Shown piece after piece: positions 23,831-38,705 of a stretch of DNA of 64,000 nt (its first letter is position 1; every line of letters starts with the position of its first letter). A program made the translations under genes and the position numbers. Location of the stretch: the NCBI GenBank assembly GCA_024362935.1, contig JANCRA010000001.1, forward strand, positions 62,214,930 to 62,278,929, in the 5' to 3' direction. This DNA comes from Setophaga petechia (taxonomy: Eukaryota; Chordata; Aves; Passeriformes; Parulidae). Under the pieces are notes generated by a model. It saw only the letters and a program-made list of their open reading frames with translations. It did no database searches and was not told the DNA's origin.

Positions 23831-26800
23831 ATTTGGTTTCCCAGAGCTACCAGAGCTCTGCACTTAGTCAATTGCACAGTTAATGATTTTGGGGTCAGGA
23901 GCGGGGTTACTTTAGGGTGCCATGTGACAAATTCAGGATTTGCAGCTGAAGTGGCAAAAATAACTGATCCACCCAGCAGAAAGAGAGGCTCCCATGAAAT
24001 CAATCACCAGGATGAGGCTGGGAAGGTGTGCATGGCTGCAGAGGGGGCAACGAGCATTCTGGTGTCCTGCAATGAGATTATCCTGTATAAACACTCACTT
24101 GGGATTCCTCTCTGCATGTAATCACTGGCAGTCCTGTCAGAGGCAGTGTCTGAACAAGTACAGTGATGTTATACAGGACTTGCACATTTTCACAGTCCCA
24201 AAAATCCCCTTTTCCCACAAGGACAACTCCCAAAGGAACTGAGATTGTTGTCACAGTAAACCAGTAAGAAACCTAAACAAAACTCCCCAAATTGCTGCTG
24301 CCTTGTAACCAGAATTTCCCAGCGTTGCCTACGACATCGGGGATGGAAAAACATGAAAGTTTTTTTTTCTTTTTCTTCTCCATATGGTGCTAAAGAAAGC
24401 TGGGAATGGTCCCACCTCACCTGCTGAGCATACAGCCATCCCACCTCCCATCTGCATCAGCCTGACAAGCCTGTTTATCCTTCTCAAAATGAGGTTCTCT
24501 TCCTGTTTCTGAGAATTATTTTTATGAATTCAGACTAACAGAGGGGACAGGCAAAATGTCTCAGGAAAGATGATGCAGCCTATCTGAGAACACATTTTCC
24601 TGCTTAGAATATTGGAGAGTTGGAGCACTTTGGTGACAGTAGAACAAGAAAATGGTTTTCCACTCAGGAGAAAATGAATGAAGCTGTCAGTCAAATACAA
24701 TACTGACACCACTGTAACTAAAAGCAGAAGCTTTGCTAATTGTCAAAGATATTTTTTCAAAATCTTTATTCAGCTTTATTCTCAGATCATCATCCATTGA
24801 ATCCTAAGCCTATGTAGGTTATCTAAGAAGGGAATTTCATGCCCACTTGCAGGAAAACAAAATCAAGTGGAAATCTCATGACGTGGACTGCCTTACTAAC
24901 AAAGGTGTACAAATCATATCTCTTTCATTGTCTGTCTGTAAATTTTAAACTCACTTAAAAGAGATCCTCTTTAGGAAAGTCATCTGAACCTTACATAATT
25001 TTCTGATTTGCTTTCATCTGGAATGCCTTTTTGGAAAACAGACTAAATAGAAGCTCAATAGAACCTTTAAATAATGTGTTGGTTAGTAAAACTTGTTGAA
25101 TAACTTTGCTAATTAACCTCACTGACACTTTTTCAGGAGTTACCTTTTTCTTACCTACACTGAAATCCCTCTGCTTTAGCATCATTCTTAAACTTGGAAA
25201 AGCAACCCCAATTCTAAAATTTCTCTTCAATAAAGCAAAACCCACATACGCCTTAGGCATCTTTTCTAGTCACCAGTTCACAGTTTTCTGAGTCCACTGC
25301 AACGAAATATTTCCATTAACCCACTGGTCCTAGTTTAAATGTCATTATTAAGAAAACTCTGATTTTTTTGTCCTTAGGAGGAAATTTTAGAAACTAAATA
25401 ATTACAAAAAATATACTGTTAAAGTAATATGTTACTACAGCACTATCATCTAATAATTTCAAATTGTATCTTGCACAACTGTGATATACAGAGGCACCTC
25501 CTGATAAATTTGTTAGAGATTATTAATAATCATAATTGAATGCCCATCTGTACTTAAGTACACAAGCCAGACAACCTCCTCCTTTCCCTCCACTTGCCAA
25601 TGCCTTTTCAATGCCTTGTCTCCAAAGGAAAGCCTCCATACACAGGATCTTCATCTTGCTGTATGACTAAGGAACCCTTTCTGCCAATGTTCACATGTAA
25701 ATAAATCTAAACTAGATTTCACACATGTATGTCTCTCTTTGAAATGAAAACTGAAATTTATTCCTCTCCACTTTATGTTGAAACTGGCTTATTTTTTTTT
25801 TATAATTTTTTTTTTTTATTGTGTCTAGAAACAATTCTGCTTGAAACATTTAAAGCACAAGACTGTTTCCAATAGATTGGCAGAAGCTTTGGGGGGAGTT
25901 CTCTGCCTTTGCTTAAGACTGGTAGGGCTGGCAAAAGAAATTAGGAGCAGCTGCAAAAACTACTAATGCAAAAACAGGCAAACATCCTAAAATATGAAAT
26001 CCAATACCCCCTCAAATTGTTGAAGTTGAGAAGAGGCAGAAATTTACCCTCACCTCCTCCACACCAGCTGTGAGGAAGGTGTGAGGGCATCACAGTCACA
26101 CAGACACAGGGAGATGGGATTCAGGAGGTTATAAAAGGGAAGCATGATCACTTTCTCTCTAGTCTGAGCACAGTCTCCAGGTGTTTGGTTACAGCAAAAA
26201 ACGTGCCAAATCATCAGAGGGAACAGACTATGATGAGAGCCATAAATCTATTTAGATTAACTGAATTTTTCACCATTTGGCTTCAAGTAGAAGAGCTAAA
26301 TATTTTTTCTTGCAACTAATCTGTTTTGACTCTATGAAAAACATTTTCATTGCAATGAAGTTATTAAAGTCTTAGCACTTACTGTTTTGTAGTTAATATA
26401 GGAACTTTTTTCTACCTGCCTGCTAGTTTCTCTGCAATAAATTTCTCTGCACAGGTCAGCTCTTCACTCTACTTCTCTTATTACTTCATTTAAGAGAATT
26501 ATTTATTTTAAACCCCAAACCAAACACAGGGTCGAAGAGTAGAGGTTAAGAAATGAAATAAAAAGAAAACAGACCTTCACCTTTCATTATGCTTGTCTTA
26601 AGTATCCGCTTTATTAAACTTACTCAGTGTTTAAGTCTGGTTTATTAAAAACCATCAATGTTTAGCTTATGCTATTTTTGAAGCAGTCTGCACTGCGTAG
26701 TGCTTAATGGGCTGCCCAAAACCAGATTTTTTTGCTGTTGTTGTTTGAAAAGCAAACATGGAATGCTCCAAGATATCCATTTGTAAATGCAGTTAGCAGT

Positions 26801-29800
26801 TACAAAAGCTTGACCAATATAATATAATTAATTTTATAAACCAAAACCTGAAGTGTGTTTATTACATCTTGCAGGGCTACTCATTAAAGATATAATCTGA
26901 TTCCCTATTGGAAATCTCAGCACAGATTGACACATCAGTGTTTAACCAGGCTCTTTACCCATATGAAAATCTCTTTACACTCTCAAGAACATGCAAAGAA
27001 TCACTTGTCAATAGGAACCTGATTTTGTGTTCCACCCCTAAAATCTCAGCTGATGCAACAAGAATCACTTAGAATCAGCTGCACTTTACTATTTATAATA
27101 GATATAAAATATAATTATGTATTTATTGCATCTGGTGCAATCAGTAGGAATCCTGTTAAGGATTTAGATGAGAGGAGGGTTGATGTGCAGTGAATTTAGA
27201 AGCAGGATCCACTTGAAGACACTACATTTAAAATGTTACCTCTGAGCCATTGCTCCCATGATGTCCACAGGGAATTCTGTCAAAATAAGGGACGAGATTT
27301 TGCTTATCAAGTGTTATTAGCAGTGTAATTGTATCATCTGCATTGTATCATCATCAGAAACTGGGAATTTGGTATGAATCATGTGCATCTCTTTTCTGGT
27401 ATTTTTTCCCCACTATTTCTTTATCTGACATAGTTTGGAAAGCTACAACAAGAAACATCTCCATCCAGCTGGGAAAGTCCCATTTTCTCTGGTCTTTTTT
27501 AAATTGAGAAGACTGCTTAAAACATGATAAGAGCAGCTCTATATGACACAAGCAAAGTCAGTCACAGCTGAAACCTGTACCAGCTCCTCCTGCCCTGACA
27601 CAAGTCCCTCTTCAGCCACGAGAGAGGGCCACCAGTGTCACCAAGGACAGCATGGTCTAAGTCCATGCCCTGTCCTTTCCTGTCAGGAATGAAGCACACT
27701 GAAAGCACATTTCCACGCTGAAAGGCCGTTTCCAGCACCCTGTAAAAATATATTGGTGTTTTGCGAAAGCAAACAAAAAGCCCCAAACTTTGCTCTGTTT
27801 CAGAATGAAAAGTGGACATTTTTAAATTCCCAGTAGATAAGGCCGTGTTTGAGCAAACCCAAATTGCTGGACCTCACAAGTTGCCACACAGGAGAGCTGT
27901 TGTTGCCCTTCAGTCAGCTCTAATTTTGAATTAATTGAATGAGTTTTTGCCTCAGAAGTTTCTGTGAACAGCCTCGAACTACAGAGTTGCAGCCAAACAT
28001 CTTCATTTAAAAAGCTGCTCCTGCCTCTAAACTCAGACATATTGCACACCCCTTTGGAATGCCCTGGAAAGCAGGTAAATAACTCAAAATTTGTCTAGCA
28101 CCTTATAGAAATAACAGTGAAGGGAAATAAATGCAAGAGAGAGAGAAGACATAAAACAAAGCTCGGAGGAGGTTCCCATGTAAGGTCACCAGAAGAGTTG
28201 AGGGGGTTGTTTTTCTTCTCCCTAATAGAGGAGCCTGAATTTAATTTCTCTTCTCATTTTCTACTTTACTCTGCTCTTTTCCTCACAATCTCCATCCTAC
28301 TCCTCCTCCTTTCTTCTCCTCCAGTCTGAAATTCCATTCCCAGCCATATGTTTCTCATTGTGATCCACCTTCCATTTTTGGTCATGCAGCAGAATGTGGT
28401 TTGAAGATCCAAGAAAGTCAGAGCGTGTTGACACAAGGACATTGGATTCTAGGTTTTGTCAACACTGAGCTGAAAAGCTTTGGGCCTTGAATCAATTTTA
28501 GCCTCCTTGACCAAGGAAACCCTGCAGAGAGTCAGACAAAGATCAACGAGAACAGATTTCCAAGTGAACAGAGCCATATAAGTATATCTTGAATTACAGG
28601 AGAGTGGTTTTTCTTTTCCTTATGATCTGCCCTTGCTCCAATATTAAATTCAAACACTACTCAATTTTGCTTGGCATGCAGCTTTTTTGCAGTGAGACCC
28701 TAAAGTTTTCTTGTAGGTGATATCCAGTAATGAGAGCCCTAAGACAAACTTGAATTTCAAACATCAGATGGATTCCTTCTAGAAACTGAGATAAATAATA
28801 AACCCAAAACTTCTCCAAGGTCTCACTGTGATCTATTCCAAAAGCAAGTGGTGGAGAGGCACAGTCTTTTCCCAGGTGACCTGGGGGATTTCCTGCTAAA
28901 TTGCTGTGCTCCCAGACGTCTGGGCATGTGAAGTGGGTCCACCAGCTAAAAGTCCATTCCCGACCTTGGGCTTCAACTAAAAACATGTGTATAAGGCTGG
29001 GTAATGGAAGAGAGTGTAAGGGAAGGAGAATTAAACTGATGTTGACATTATTTGAAATGTGCTTTAATTCATGCTCTGCCAGATAGCTGAAGATTAATCT
29101 CAAACTGTTTATTTTAATGTATCGTGTTTCTGACTTGCAGCTAGCTATCAGCTGGTGTAATATAAGCTTTAATTTTGGCACCAACGAGTCATCATTGTGT
29201 TTACATTTTCACTCACACTTTCTTTGGTTATATCATAAGCAATTTCATGATTTAATGGCCCTTACTTTCCTGAATAAGAACTGGTTTAGCTAATTTTTTG
29301 GTGATGGAAGAGAGACTTTTTACAAACTACCTATTTTCTTTGTGTAGTTGCTTGTAACAGCAAGGTCTTGAAAGATCCCTTAGTTACATGGCCATCTCTG
29401 AGGTAAAATCACAATGAAACAGAGGAGAATCTGTTTTTAAATTCTAGATTGAAGATCAGGGCTGATCTGAAAAATCAGAAAAGTTTTAGTCATTTTTCTA
29501 GCTAACACTCCAAGCTCCACATTGGAAAATTACTGTTTCATTGAGCTCAAACAGAGCTATATTGTAATCTAGAAATAACCAGGAAAACACTATCAATATA
29601 AAATCATAGGAACTAGAAAAAACAACTAGGTATTTTTCTGAGCAGAGTTACTCTAGCACAACCCAGTCTGGGAAAGAGCTTAGATTAATTTATTGGGTCC
29701 AAATATTTTTAACCACTTAAAAATGTGGCTTCTTTAAATTAATGTAAAGTTGGACAGGCAGACACTTGCAGATCCTGATGGCCATGGACAGGAAGTGCTC

Positions 29801-32800
29801 CCTGGATGTGAAGTCAAGAGCTGCATCCCCATCTTCCTCAGGACAGGGCTGGGTTCTTGCTCCTGCCAAAGGACCAGCCCAGCTCCATACTAAATTTACA
29901 GCTGCTAGTCTGGTTTTAGGATCTGTGGCAGGTTTCCAAGATGACATAGTGGGGTGCTCAGATGCCTCCAATGAGCGGCAGTGACATGTCTGAGAGGAAT
30001 TTTTATAAAACACATGGATGTAAAGCTCAGGGATTCATGTTTTACACGAGGCAGCGCTGTCTGAAGAGTCAGCCTTTATAATTGAGTAATGCCAAATAGT
30101 CCCAAGCTATGCTCCAAGCATTACAACTTGCAAAACACTGCAGGACCTCACAAGTGTGGAGACACACAAGCAGGAGGCAAAATACATCATGACTTCTAGC
30201 CAGATTTCTTGGCTTGGGAAAATTTCCCAGCGACAGAAACTTGCTCTGATTCTGGAGCACACTAGAGAAATTCAATCAGGAACCATACATCTCAAGGATG
30301 CATAAAACTGTGAAAGAAATGTCAAGATTTTTGCACCTATATCTACAGATCTTGTCCTCCTGGGACAGAATTTGCATATAGTCTCCCTGGGAGAATATGA
30401 ACTGTGGAGGGGTAGCAAAAACAGAGAATGAGAAATTATAAAGAAGGCAATAAAAAGAAAAGAATAGGAGACGACTCCTAGACCTCACACAGCCTCTGTT
30501 AAACAATGGGGAGAAAATCTTCCAGGAATTCAGTAAGACCTGAGAAGAAATAGAGGGACTGCTGGAACAAATGGCTGCTGGCTCCAGTTCCACTCAATGA
30601 CCTTGACTGTGCACATTAGAGCTAGTTGTTACATCAGGCACTGAAATAGAGAACAGACCATAAAAAACTCTGAACATTTCCTCCCATAAGATTCCTTTGT
30701 TATAGGACTCTTTTGTAGCATTTAGTAATAATTTCCTCTCTGACAAATGTTCTTGTGCAAATTATAATGCCATTATGCTCTGATGTGAGCTTTTCCCTCG
30801 TTTCTTAGTTAATTTGTCTTTATGGAAGTTCTTCAGCTGCCAGCCAGTACTGGAAAGTTATTAATTCCAAGTGACTTTAATAATGCATGGGAGCTGAGGA
30901 GAAGTTTAGCAAACTCTCAAAATATTTCTTTACCAACATTTAACTGAATATTCTATTTGCCCTCTAATTTCTTCACCATGGCTCATGGTTTTATTCAGCT
31001 CTGACAAGGTGGTTTGCCAGTAAGAAGCACAGGAAAGAAGGGGAGAAAATCATCTCTCTATCCCCCATTTACATGTCATGTTGACCATAGAGTTTCTGTA
31101 AAACCTCCCCTCTGCTCCTTTCTGCACAAAATGTGAATTTTGTTGCACACAGAGCTGAGCCAGGGAAGTCAGACAGGGCAAGTGAGAAAAAGAGATGCTC
31201 TGACTATTCTTTCCTGAGTGGCTGCTAAGGCAGCATGGACTTACTGCTCAACCACTAATCCTCTTCTGATTGTCCACATTTTCTTCCTCTACACTCAGCT
31301 ATGTTCAGAAGCTCTAACACACCCCCTAAGTTGCACTTTAGTGGTGCCAAAATCTTCCCAAATTATTATTCTCTCTGCTTCCCTAGCAAGTTAGCTTCAC
31401 TGACGTGTGCTCCGTCTGATTAAAAACTTGGCAAAAGATGGAAAATGAGTGATGCACGAGAAAGATTGACCTTGGGAATTCATCTAATGCTCATACAAAA
31501 GGGTGGTAAAAAGATGTTTATAAAGGAATTTGTAGGAAACTCAGATTGCAGGAGGTGCCACATTTTTGCTTTAGTGACATTCAGTACCAAGCAGCCACTC
31601 AAGTGAGCAAGAAGAAAGATACTCTCTTGTCCTGAGCAACCTCAGAGGAACCCCACAAATGGGAGCTTGCTCATACTAAAGAATTTTTTCTGGGGAAGGG
31701 AATATTTCACCCTTTCCTAAGTTCCCAAAAGGATTCTTCTGACTGGCTGTGAAAATCAGCATGATCTCTCTTCTGTTTAGCTTTGTTCAAGTTTAACACA
31801 AACAGCTTAAATTCTGTGTGGTTACTGGAACAAAATATACTGCCAAGGACTGAAACTATTAAATCTTTTCTTTTATCTGTTCCTCATGGATATCACATGC
31901 CCAGACAAATTAGGTTGTTCATAACAGTCTGAGCTTAATAATATTTTCCCCATTAAAAGGGAAATCCTTGTGATAACATATGCAGAGATGAACCTCTCCA
32001 AAGTGATTTTATAGGGTTTTTTTTTTTTTTTTCTCAATGAGGCTCATGAAACAGATTCATAAAGCTGAATACTTTCAGTACTGCAAGACACAGGCATTTG
32101 CAGTGATGCTGTGTTTGGAAACTTGCTCAGGGTCTTCAAATCATAAAATGATGTATCTTCTTTTTAAGAAGCTAATTACACCATTGGGACAGTTTTGGTA
32201 AAAATCAGGTAAAAATACAATATCTAAATGATGAGTTTTGATGAGGAAACCAGGGAGAGGGGGGAAACTGAAATGAGAAATCTTGAAATAAAATAGGTGC
32301 AAGCCACTGAAAAACATTGCAAGAAGTTCACATGGAATACCAAAAGCTCAAGGTCTGCCTCTCAGCTGAATTACAGCTCAGCCTGACTGACTAAAGACAC
32401 CTTCTGCACACAATTACTCCTTGACTACTGCTTGTAAGACATTAACACATCTTGAAAACATAAAGGAAGAATAATTGCCTTTAACTTTTTTTTCTATTAA
32501 ACCAGCTAATTATTAAGATTCTTTTTAATACCCATCACCCCAGCCAACCAGCTTGTTTGTTTTTGCTGTGTAATTTGTGCAGACATGAAAGCCATCACAG
32601 CCTCACAAAAAGCTATTGCCCTTGACCATGTCACACCACAGCTGAGTAACAGCCTGACACACTGATCTCTTCTTTCCTTGCTCCAAACTCTGATAAGAAA
32701 GGAACATCTTGCTGTTTCTCTTTTTGTCCCAGAAAAAAACCCTGCTCTCTGCTGGCACCCCAAGAGTGGGACAGACATCTTCCTGGCAGGAGAGCTGTCT

Positions 32801-35800
32801 TATTTAACAATGAATAATCAAAGTGTAAATCTGACTGCTCTGAACCCCCAGCCCAACAGAAAATCTGTTTATGGTATTTTTCTGTGTTAATAAGAGAATT
32901 CAGGCAAAGCTCAAATGTATTTGCAAGTACTCTGAAACCTTGTGTCACCCAAGGTTTGTCTGTCATAGCGGTGTCAGCTCTTGTGCTTGGATTCCTCTGA
33001 ATTTTATCATGTCGTTGCAGTGCCAGAAAATCATTCCAGAATGCTGAGCTATCCCCCTCCATGAGGTCAGGACAAAAAAAAAAATTTGCTTTGGCCACCC
33101 AGATGAGGGAGGGATGCAGCAAATCTGCTGATGGGGAAGAGACTAAACAGCCCCATCTAACCCCAAATCACACCAACATCTGGAGCCCTGACTGTGCTAA
33201 ACATATTTTGACATATTTTGAAAACCTGAGCTCTTTCATGTTTTGAAAACCTGCCTTTCAATGGTGAAGCTGCTGACTTGGATCATCTTAGACTGAGCTT
33301 TAGGATATGTGGAGCAGAGAGAATATCTGCTGACCTTGTTTAATTTTGTAGCATTTGAGGTTTTTGTATTAAAGCTTCAAATTTATAGAGCTTAACATTT
33401 ATAACTTGATATTTATAGGGTGCTTCCTTAACATTTCTTAAAGGTCACCTAGATTTGCTTGCATAAATTAGTATTAAATTCATTAGCCTTTCTTAAAATG
33501 GTGCGAAAAATCAGAGTGAAATTGAATGAAAGAACAATTAAGTTACTACCTACCCACAGAATTACACTTTCCTAAAGAAAAGGAATTTCCTAATTCCTTT
33601 TGAGAAAAACTAGTAAGAACAACAAAAGAGATTGATGTAAATAGTTAAAATAGCAGCAGTATTGTTGCAGCTGTAGCAGTCTAAAGGCACAGGAGTCACT
33701 AGTAAGAAGATGCAATATTTTTTATTAGACTGACTGTCACAGCTGTAAAACACTGGAGAATAATGGGCAAAGCTGAGAAGAAAAGGAAAACCCAGAAATG
33801 CAGTAAATCAAGCAGAGATGTCCCCATGCCACATCTTCAGAGAGAGCTCCACTGGGGCTTCCAACACCGTCAGGTTCCACCCTGCTGGGTTCAGACCCTG
33901 CACAGAGCATGGGACAGCAGCTAAATACAGCTGTACCTGGGCATGCTTATCAGCTGAAGAGAAACAGTGATGTGTCTGTTAGAGGAGGTTATACATCACC
34001 AGAGGCAGGACAATGAACTCCAGGGAACAGGCTAAGAGATGTCACTCAATGTGATTTGTTCTCCTGGAATTTTATTTATGACTGCTGCACTTAAAAGCAC
34101 ACTGAAGTGCTGGCCAAAGCAAGACTTAAATTTAAATTTGGATTAACCCTGACTGAAGTTTATCCTGAAGAGGATGAATTTGTATTTATATCCAAGGCTC
34201 AAGTAAACTGTTTTCTCTCTCATCCTATTACTGCACTTGAGCCACATGGAAAAAAATGAAGTTTACTACTCTACTAAGGAAGGAAAAAGATTTGCAATGA
34301 TTTACAATCAGACAGTCCTGTAAACTTGTAATGAAACGTAGGTGCTTATTACTGACATAAAATTTAAAAGCTGAAACTAAGATAAAAAACAGTTATGGGC
34401 ATATCCAACAGCTCAAGCAGTTTGTACATTAAATCAAGTTGGCATGCTGCAAAACAGTGGCCAAAATCAGGATTCACTGTGGAAGAAGAATGTGATGAGG
34501 GATCCCTAGTCCATCAATTCTGTCTAACATTACAAAAAGTCTATCTTTGAGTTCAATTGGCCTTTCCTTCCTATGCAGGACTCCAGCAGAACTCAGCTTC
34601 CAGCTCCCAGGAGTTTTCCAGTCAGTTTCACATATGTAAACCTAAACACTGACAGGATCAAATCAGATGAGTGTAAACATAAAAACCCCAATTTTCAGTC
34701 AGTCCCATATTCAAAACAATGGGTTCATTTCACTGTCTCTACATATATACATAGACTCAAAACCCCTGCCCCACTTAACAAAATTACAAAGGCACAGATC
34801 CACTGGTGCTTCCATATTCCTGCCTTTAACTCTGGCAAAGATGACAGAAGAAACAGAAGAAGACAAAAGAGCATTCTCCTTTCAAAGAGCCAAATGAAAG
34901 AAATGCCTCTGAATTCCAGGATTAATTTAACCTTAATTGTTTGAAATGCTCTTCCCAAGCATCACGTTGTCCCCAAAGAAACAAAGGGAATTGGGATGCT
35001 GCCCTGAAGCACAATTGTTTTTCAATTTACAAAACCAGAAGTTATTGAATGCAATTGAATGTGTAACTGGTCACCAGGAAGACAATGGAAACCTAAAACC
35101 AGGCTAGAAATGGGGAATTCAGCTGGGAATTCACCAACCACCCGTTTCCATGCAAGAAGGGTGGCTTCAGAAGGGCTTTTGTTGAAATATAGGCTGGATT
35201 TGGCCTCAGTGTAAAGAATTCTTTTAAAAACATATTCCTACACTTCTTGTTGAGTCTGTGAGGACTGTGTTGAATAAGAGCAGTGCCCAGGAATTTACCA
35301 CACCTCTAGGAATACCAGGTGCTAAAAAGTATTAAGATCAAAGCATCTTTTCAGACTATTTTACACTATTTTGAGTGCTGAGAAATGGTAGAATATTAAG
35401 TTTCTGATTCTTTTTATAGTTTTGGTTTTGTTTGTGTGGTTTTTTTTTTTGGTTGAACAGAGAGAATAGAAAAAAAAATATTGTTAGAGATAGAAATAAA
35501 ACATTTCCCTCTGACCAAGAATATTCAAGCAGCAAATCTGATTGAAGCATTTAGATTCACATTTTTTCTATGTGTTGCAGTGGCCACTCTGTGGAAGAAA
35601 AATGAGTTTTGTGTTTTGACAGATCATCACAAGTTTTGAAATTCTTCTCAAAAAGGAGTGTGTCACAATAAGAAATTTTGTTCTTTTCTCTCCCTTGTCT
35701 TAAAAAGCTTAGGTAAATCACAAATTTTGTTTTATTATAGCCTCCTATGCCAGGGGAGGGAAACCAACAGAGGATAAACAAAAACATCTCATTTTTGTAT

Positions 35801-38544
35801 ACACAGGTGGATTTATGTTTCAGCTGTAATAGACATTAATGTAGTTTCTGTGGAGCCACATATTAGCAGAGCTTTTCTTGCAGTCTTTTCTGTCAAATAG
35901 CTGCAGCTGTAGCAACTTCAGGTTTTATTGTTCATGACTATGCAAAATATGACTGACCATCCAATAAATCTTCCTTTCTAAACTTCTGAGTTACAAAAGG
36001 AATGGTTTAACTCTGTTACCTTCCTCTTTCCTACTGAATGTGTTGTAAAATGCTTAAAAATGAATTATTGTGTAAATTCTTCAGCTGAAGTATTTATGTA
36101 AATAGTCCACACACAATTTATAGCATTCTTGTTTGTGTAACATTCTAGCTTATTGGCATTTGTCCTATGAATATACTGTTTTGGAAATTAGGCACTAGGG
36201 TTATAAAACATTGTTTTCCCAATACACCATTTCAAGAAAAAAGAAATAATAAAAATCAGCCTTGAAAGGTTTGTCTGGTAAAATATTTTAAATTTAAAGA
36301 TCAGGGTGAATATGTACTTTCATGAGGTAGGGAAAAAGTAGCTCATTATTAGAATAATGACCTCTGCAATTGTCCACGTGGCTTTGGGACAGGAATGGAT
36401 ATTATTTATACCACAGAGACCTTAGAAGTGCTGACCAGATCTTACTGACAACAAGAACATCCATAGCCTGAATAAACAGATTCCAAGGCAGAAAAAAAAT
36501 GGGTGGTATTGAAGGAAGCATCCTCAGGGTGCTCTCTGTGGAAAGCAGAAACCTTCTTCATTTGACATAATGACAATTTTTTGTTTGGTTTGTTTAATCC
36601 CTCAATCATTCTTTCTTTGTGTTCCCTCAAGTGTATCCCAGGCCCCAGAAAGATGAAAAATACCAACAGACAGTCACACCTTCTCTCAGGAGGAGAAAGT
36701 TGAAAGGGAAAAAAATGAAGAAGTCCTTATACTAACTAAAACCTGGACAAAAAGTGATAAGAATGAAATAATTCCATATACACAGAATAACAGGGACTCC
36801 TTTTTGTTCTGTAAGGTTGAGATTTGGCCACAGACTCCAACTGGACTGACAAGAGGTAATGTTTTATCTCCCCAGTATATTAAAAACACATGTATCAGAC
36901 TTAAAAGCACACAAATCAACTCCAAAAAACAAGTTAAATAATGGATGAAAAAGAAGTCAAGGAGAGAGAACAGTAAAACAAAGGCTAAACTAAACTTTAC
37001 AGTAATTACAAGGGTCATTGCTATATAAAAATAATTTGTCAAAGTCATATCAATCTCATGATTATGAATAGAAAGTTTAAAAATATCAATGATGTAGTAT
37101 CTATAATTTTCATTTGTTTCCTGTTTATTATCTCACTTTTGACTTCTGCTTTAAGAGCTCAGTATATTCTTGATCATGCAGCAACAACAACAAAATAAGC
37201 AGAGAGGCTCATTCTTTGCCGGTTCCCTCCCATCTCTGCACTCCACTGGAGATGGAAGATGACAATTTGGATAAGGTGTTTTCCCCCAGAGAATATAAAT
37301 TTCACCACGACACCAGAGAACCCTATAAAACAATGACACCATTTTCCAGATCCTCACTAATGCCATGTAACTTGAACTACTCAGGCAGAACTGAGTGCTG
37401 CTACAAGAGGGTTCCTAAAGCCCTTTGGCTCCAGTGACCCTCCACCACCACCTGCACGGGGCTGGGAGGGAGCAGGATTCAATCAGGAGTGCAGCAGCCA
37501 TGGAGCTGGCATCACAAAGGCAGCCAGGCCCCAGGCTTCCTTCAATCACCTCTCCCCCCTCCAAATCTAAGCCTTATGTCCTGAACTTCCCAAGTCCTGA
37601 CACTGCATTTTCCATATCCCATGGCCTGCTGTGGGCTCCTCACACAACTGCTTACCTGGGGTCGATGAGGGAGAGCTGCCAACAGGATGTGCTGTGAACA
37701 AAAGAGAATTCCATGGTCATGTAATGAATTAATAAATTATTACAGACAAACATAGCAGGCAGAGTGGGGTTTAGATCATTACCCCAGAATAGCAACTTGT
37801 GTTTCACACTACAGTTGAGAAGGAAAACCTTGACAACACCAGCAGATTACATGTAAACAAGGAAGACTTGGAAAATCAAGAATAACAGCCTGCTTCTGAT
37901 CCCAATAGTGAGAGAAAAATGTTTCTTCTTGTACCCCAAATCAGCATTTCTTTGGGATTAGGTCTGCAGTTTAGGCAAGAACCTTCAGTTTTGATCCCAG
38001 CCAAGCCTGCTGCATCCATTTGCTGCATTCAAAATGGATGGTACTTGGGGCTCAAACATTTTCTCAAACTTCTTCAGTTTCTATTGATCAACCATTTATT
38101 GCATCTCTGCTGGCTGGGATCTGGCATCCATCTGATATTTTGAGTGGTGAAACACTGACTCTACCTCCTGAGCAAACCAGAGTCATCAGTGTCCCCAGCA
38201 CTAAATTACTCCAGGAAGTCAATTTAAAGTATCGCCCTTTTTGCAGTCTACCATATCCATAAATTCCCATTCAGCCCTGGATCTCCTGGATTTCCTCCTA
38301 CACTGTGACCATCACTTCCCACCACTTTCAGTGTGGCCCTGTGCCTGTAGCAAGGAGCAATTGGCTCTCAGCTTTGGAAAGAAATTATCTCCTGCTCTGA
38401 GATAATCCTCACCTTGAGCTAAGCCTGACCTACTGTGGCGTGACTTTCTTGTGTCTGCCTTCACCTTCCTGAGTAAAACATGTTCTTCAGCTCTACAATA
38501 CTCTTTATAAATAGCAAGAAATAAATATAAATATCTTTATATTT
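23831..38544. other. Intergenic DNA, no gene and no recognised transposable element
   Basis: About 14.7 kb, strongly AT-rich, without any CR1, LTR or SINE that I recognise. Longest frames are 175 codons (28657-29184, minus) and 163 codons (32631-33122, minus); neither shows a domain or codon bias. A TATAAAAGGG box lies at 26130. Poly-T runs lie at 25790-25820 and 32020-32034. Absence of insertions may reflect constraint, but old decayed repeats could be missed by eye. Confidence 0.6.
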
Positions 38545-38705
38545 AGAATGGTTTGGGTTGGAAGGGACCTTGAAGGTCATCTCGTTGCACACCCCTGCCA
38601 TGGGCAGGGATACTTTCCACCAGGCCAGGTTCCACAGGGCCCCATCCAGCCTGGCCTTGGATACTGCCAGGGCTGGAGCATCCACAACTTCTCTGGGCAT
38701 TCTTT
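38545..38705 (-). mobile_element. CR1 LINE 3'-end fragment
   Basis: The plus strand starts AGAATGGTTTGGGTTGGAAG, then GGACCTTGAAGGTCATCTC, CTGCCATGGGCAGGGA and AGCCTGGCCTTGGA, the typical reverse-complement CR1 end. It is truncated after the CTCTGGGCA block. Frames through it (e.g. 38461-38805, minus) contain the CR1-derived REVVDAPALAV run and are not genes. Confidence 0.92.

Noticed and set aside
23558..23863. Minus-strand ORF with RLRLDIRKNLFTERV
   Set aside because: This is a translation of the CR1 3' region seen in many bird genomes, not a host gene.
28657..29184. 175-codon minus-strand ORF
   Set aside because: No motif or family resemblance; length is within chance for a window this size.
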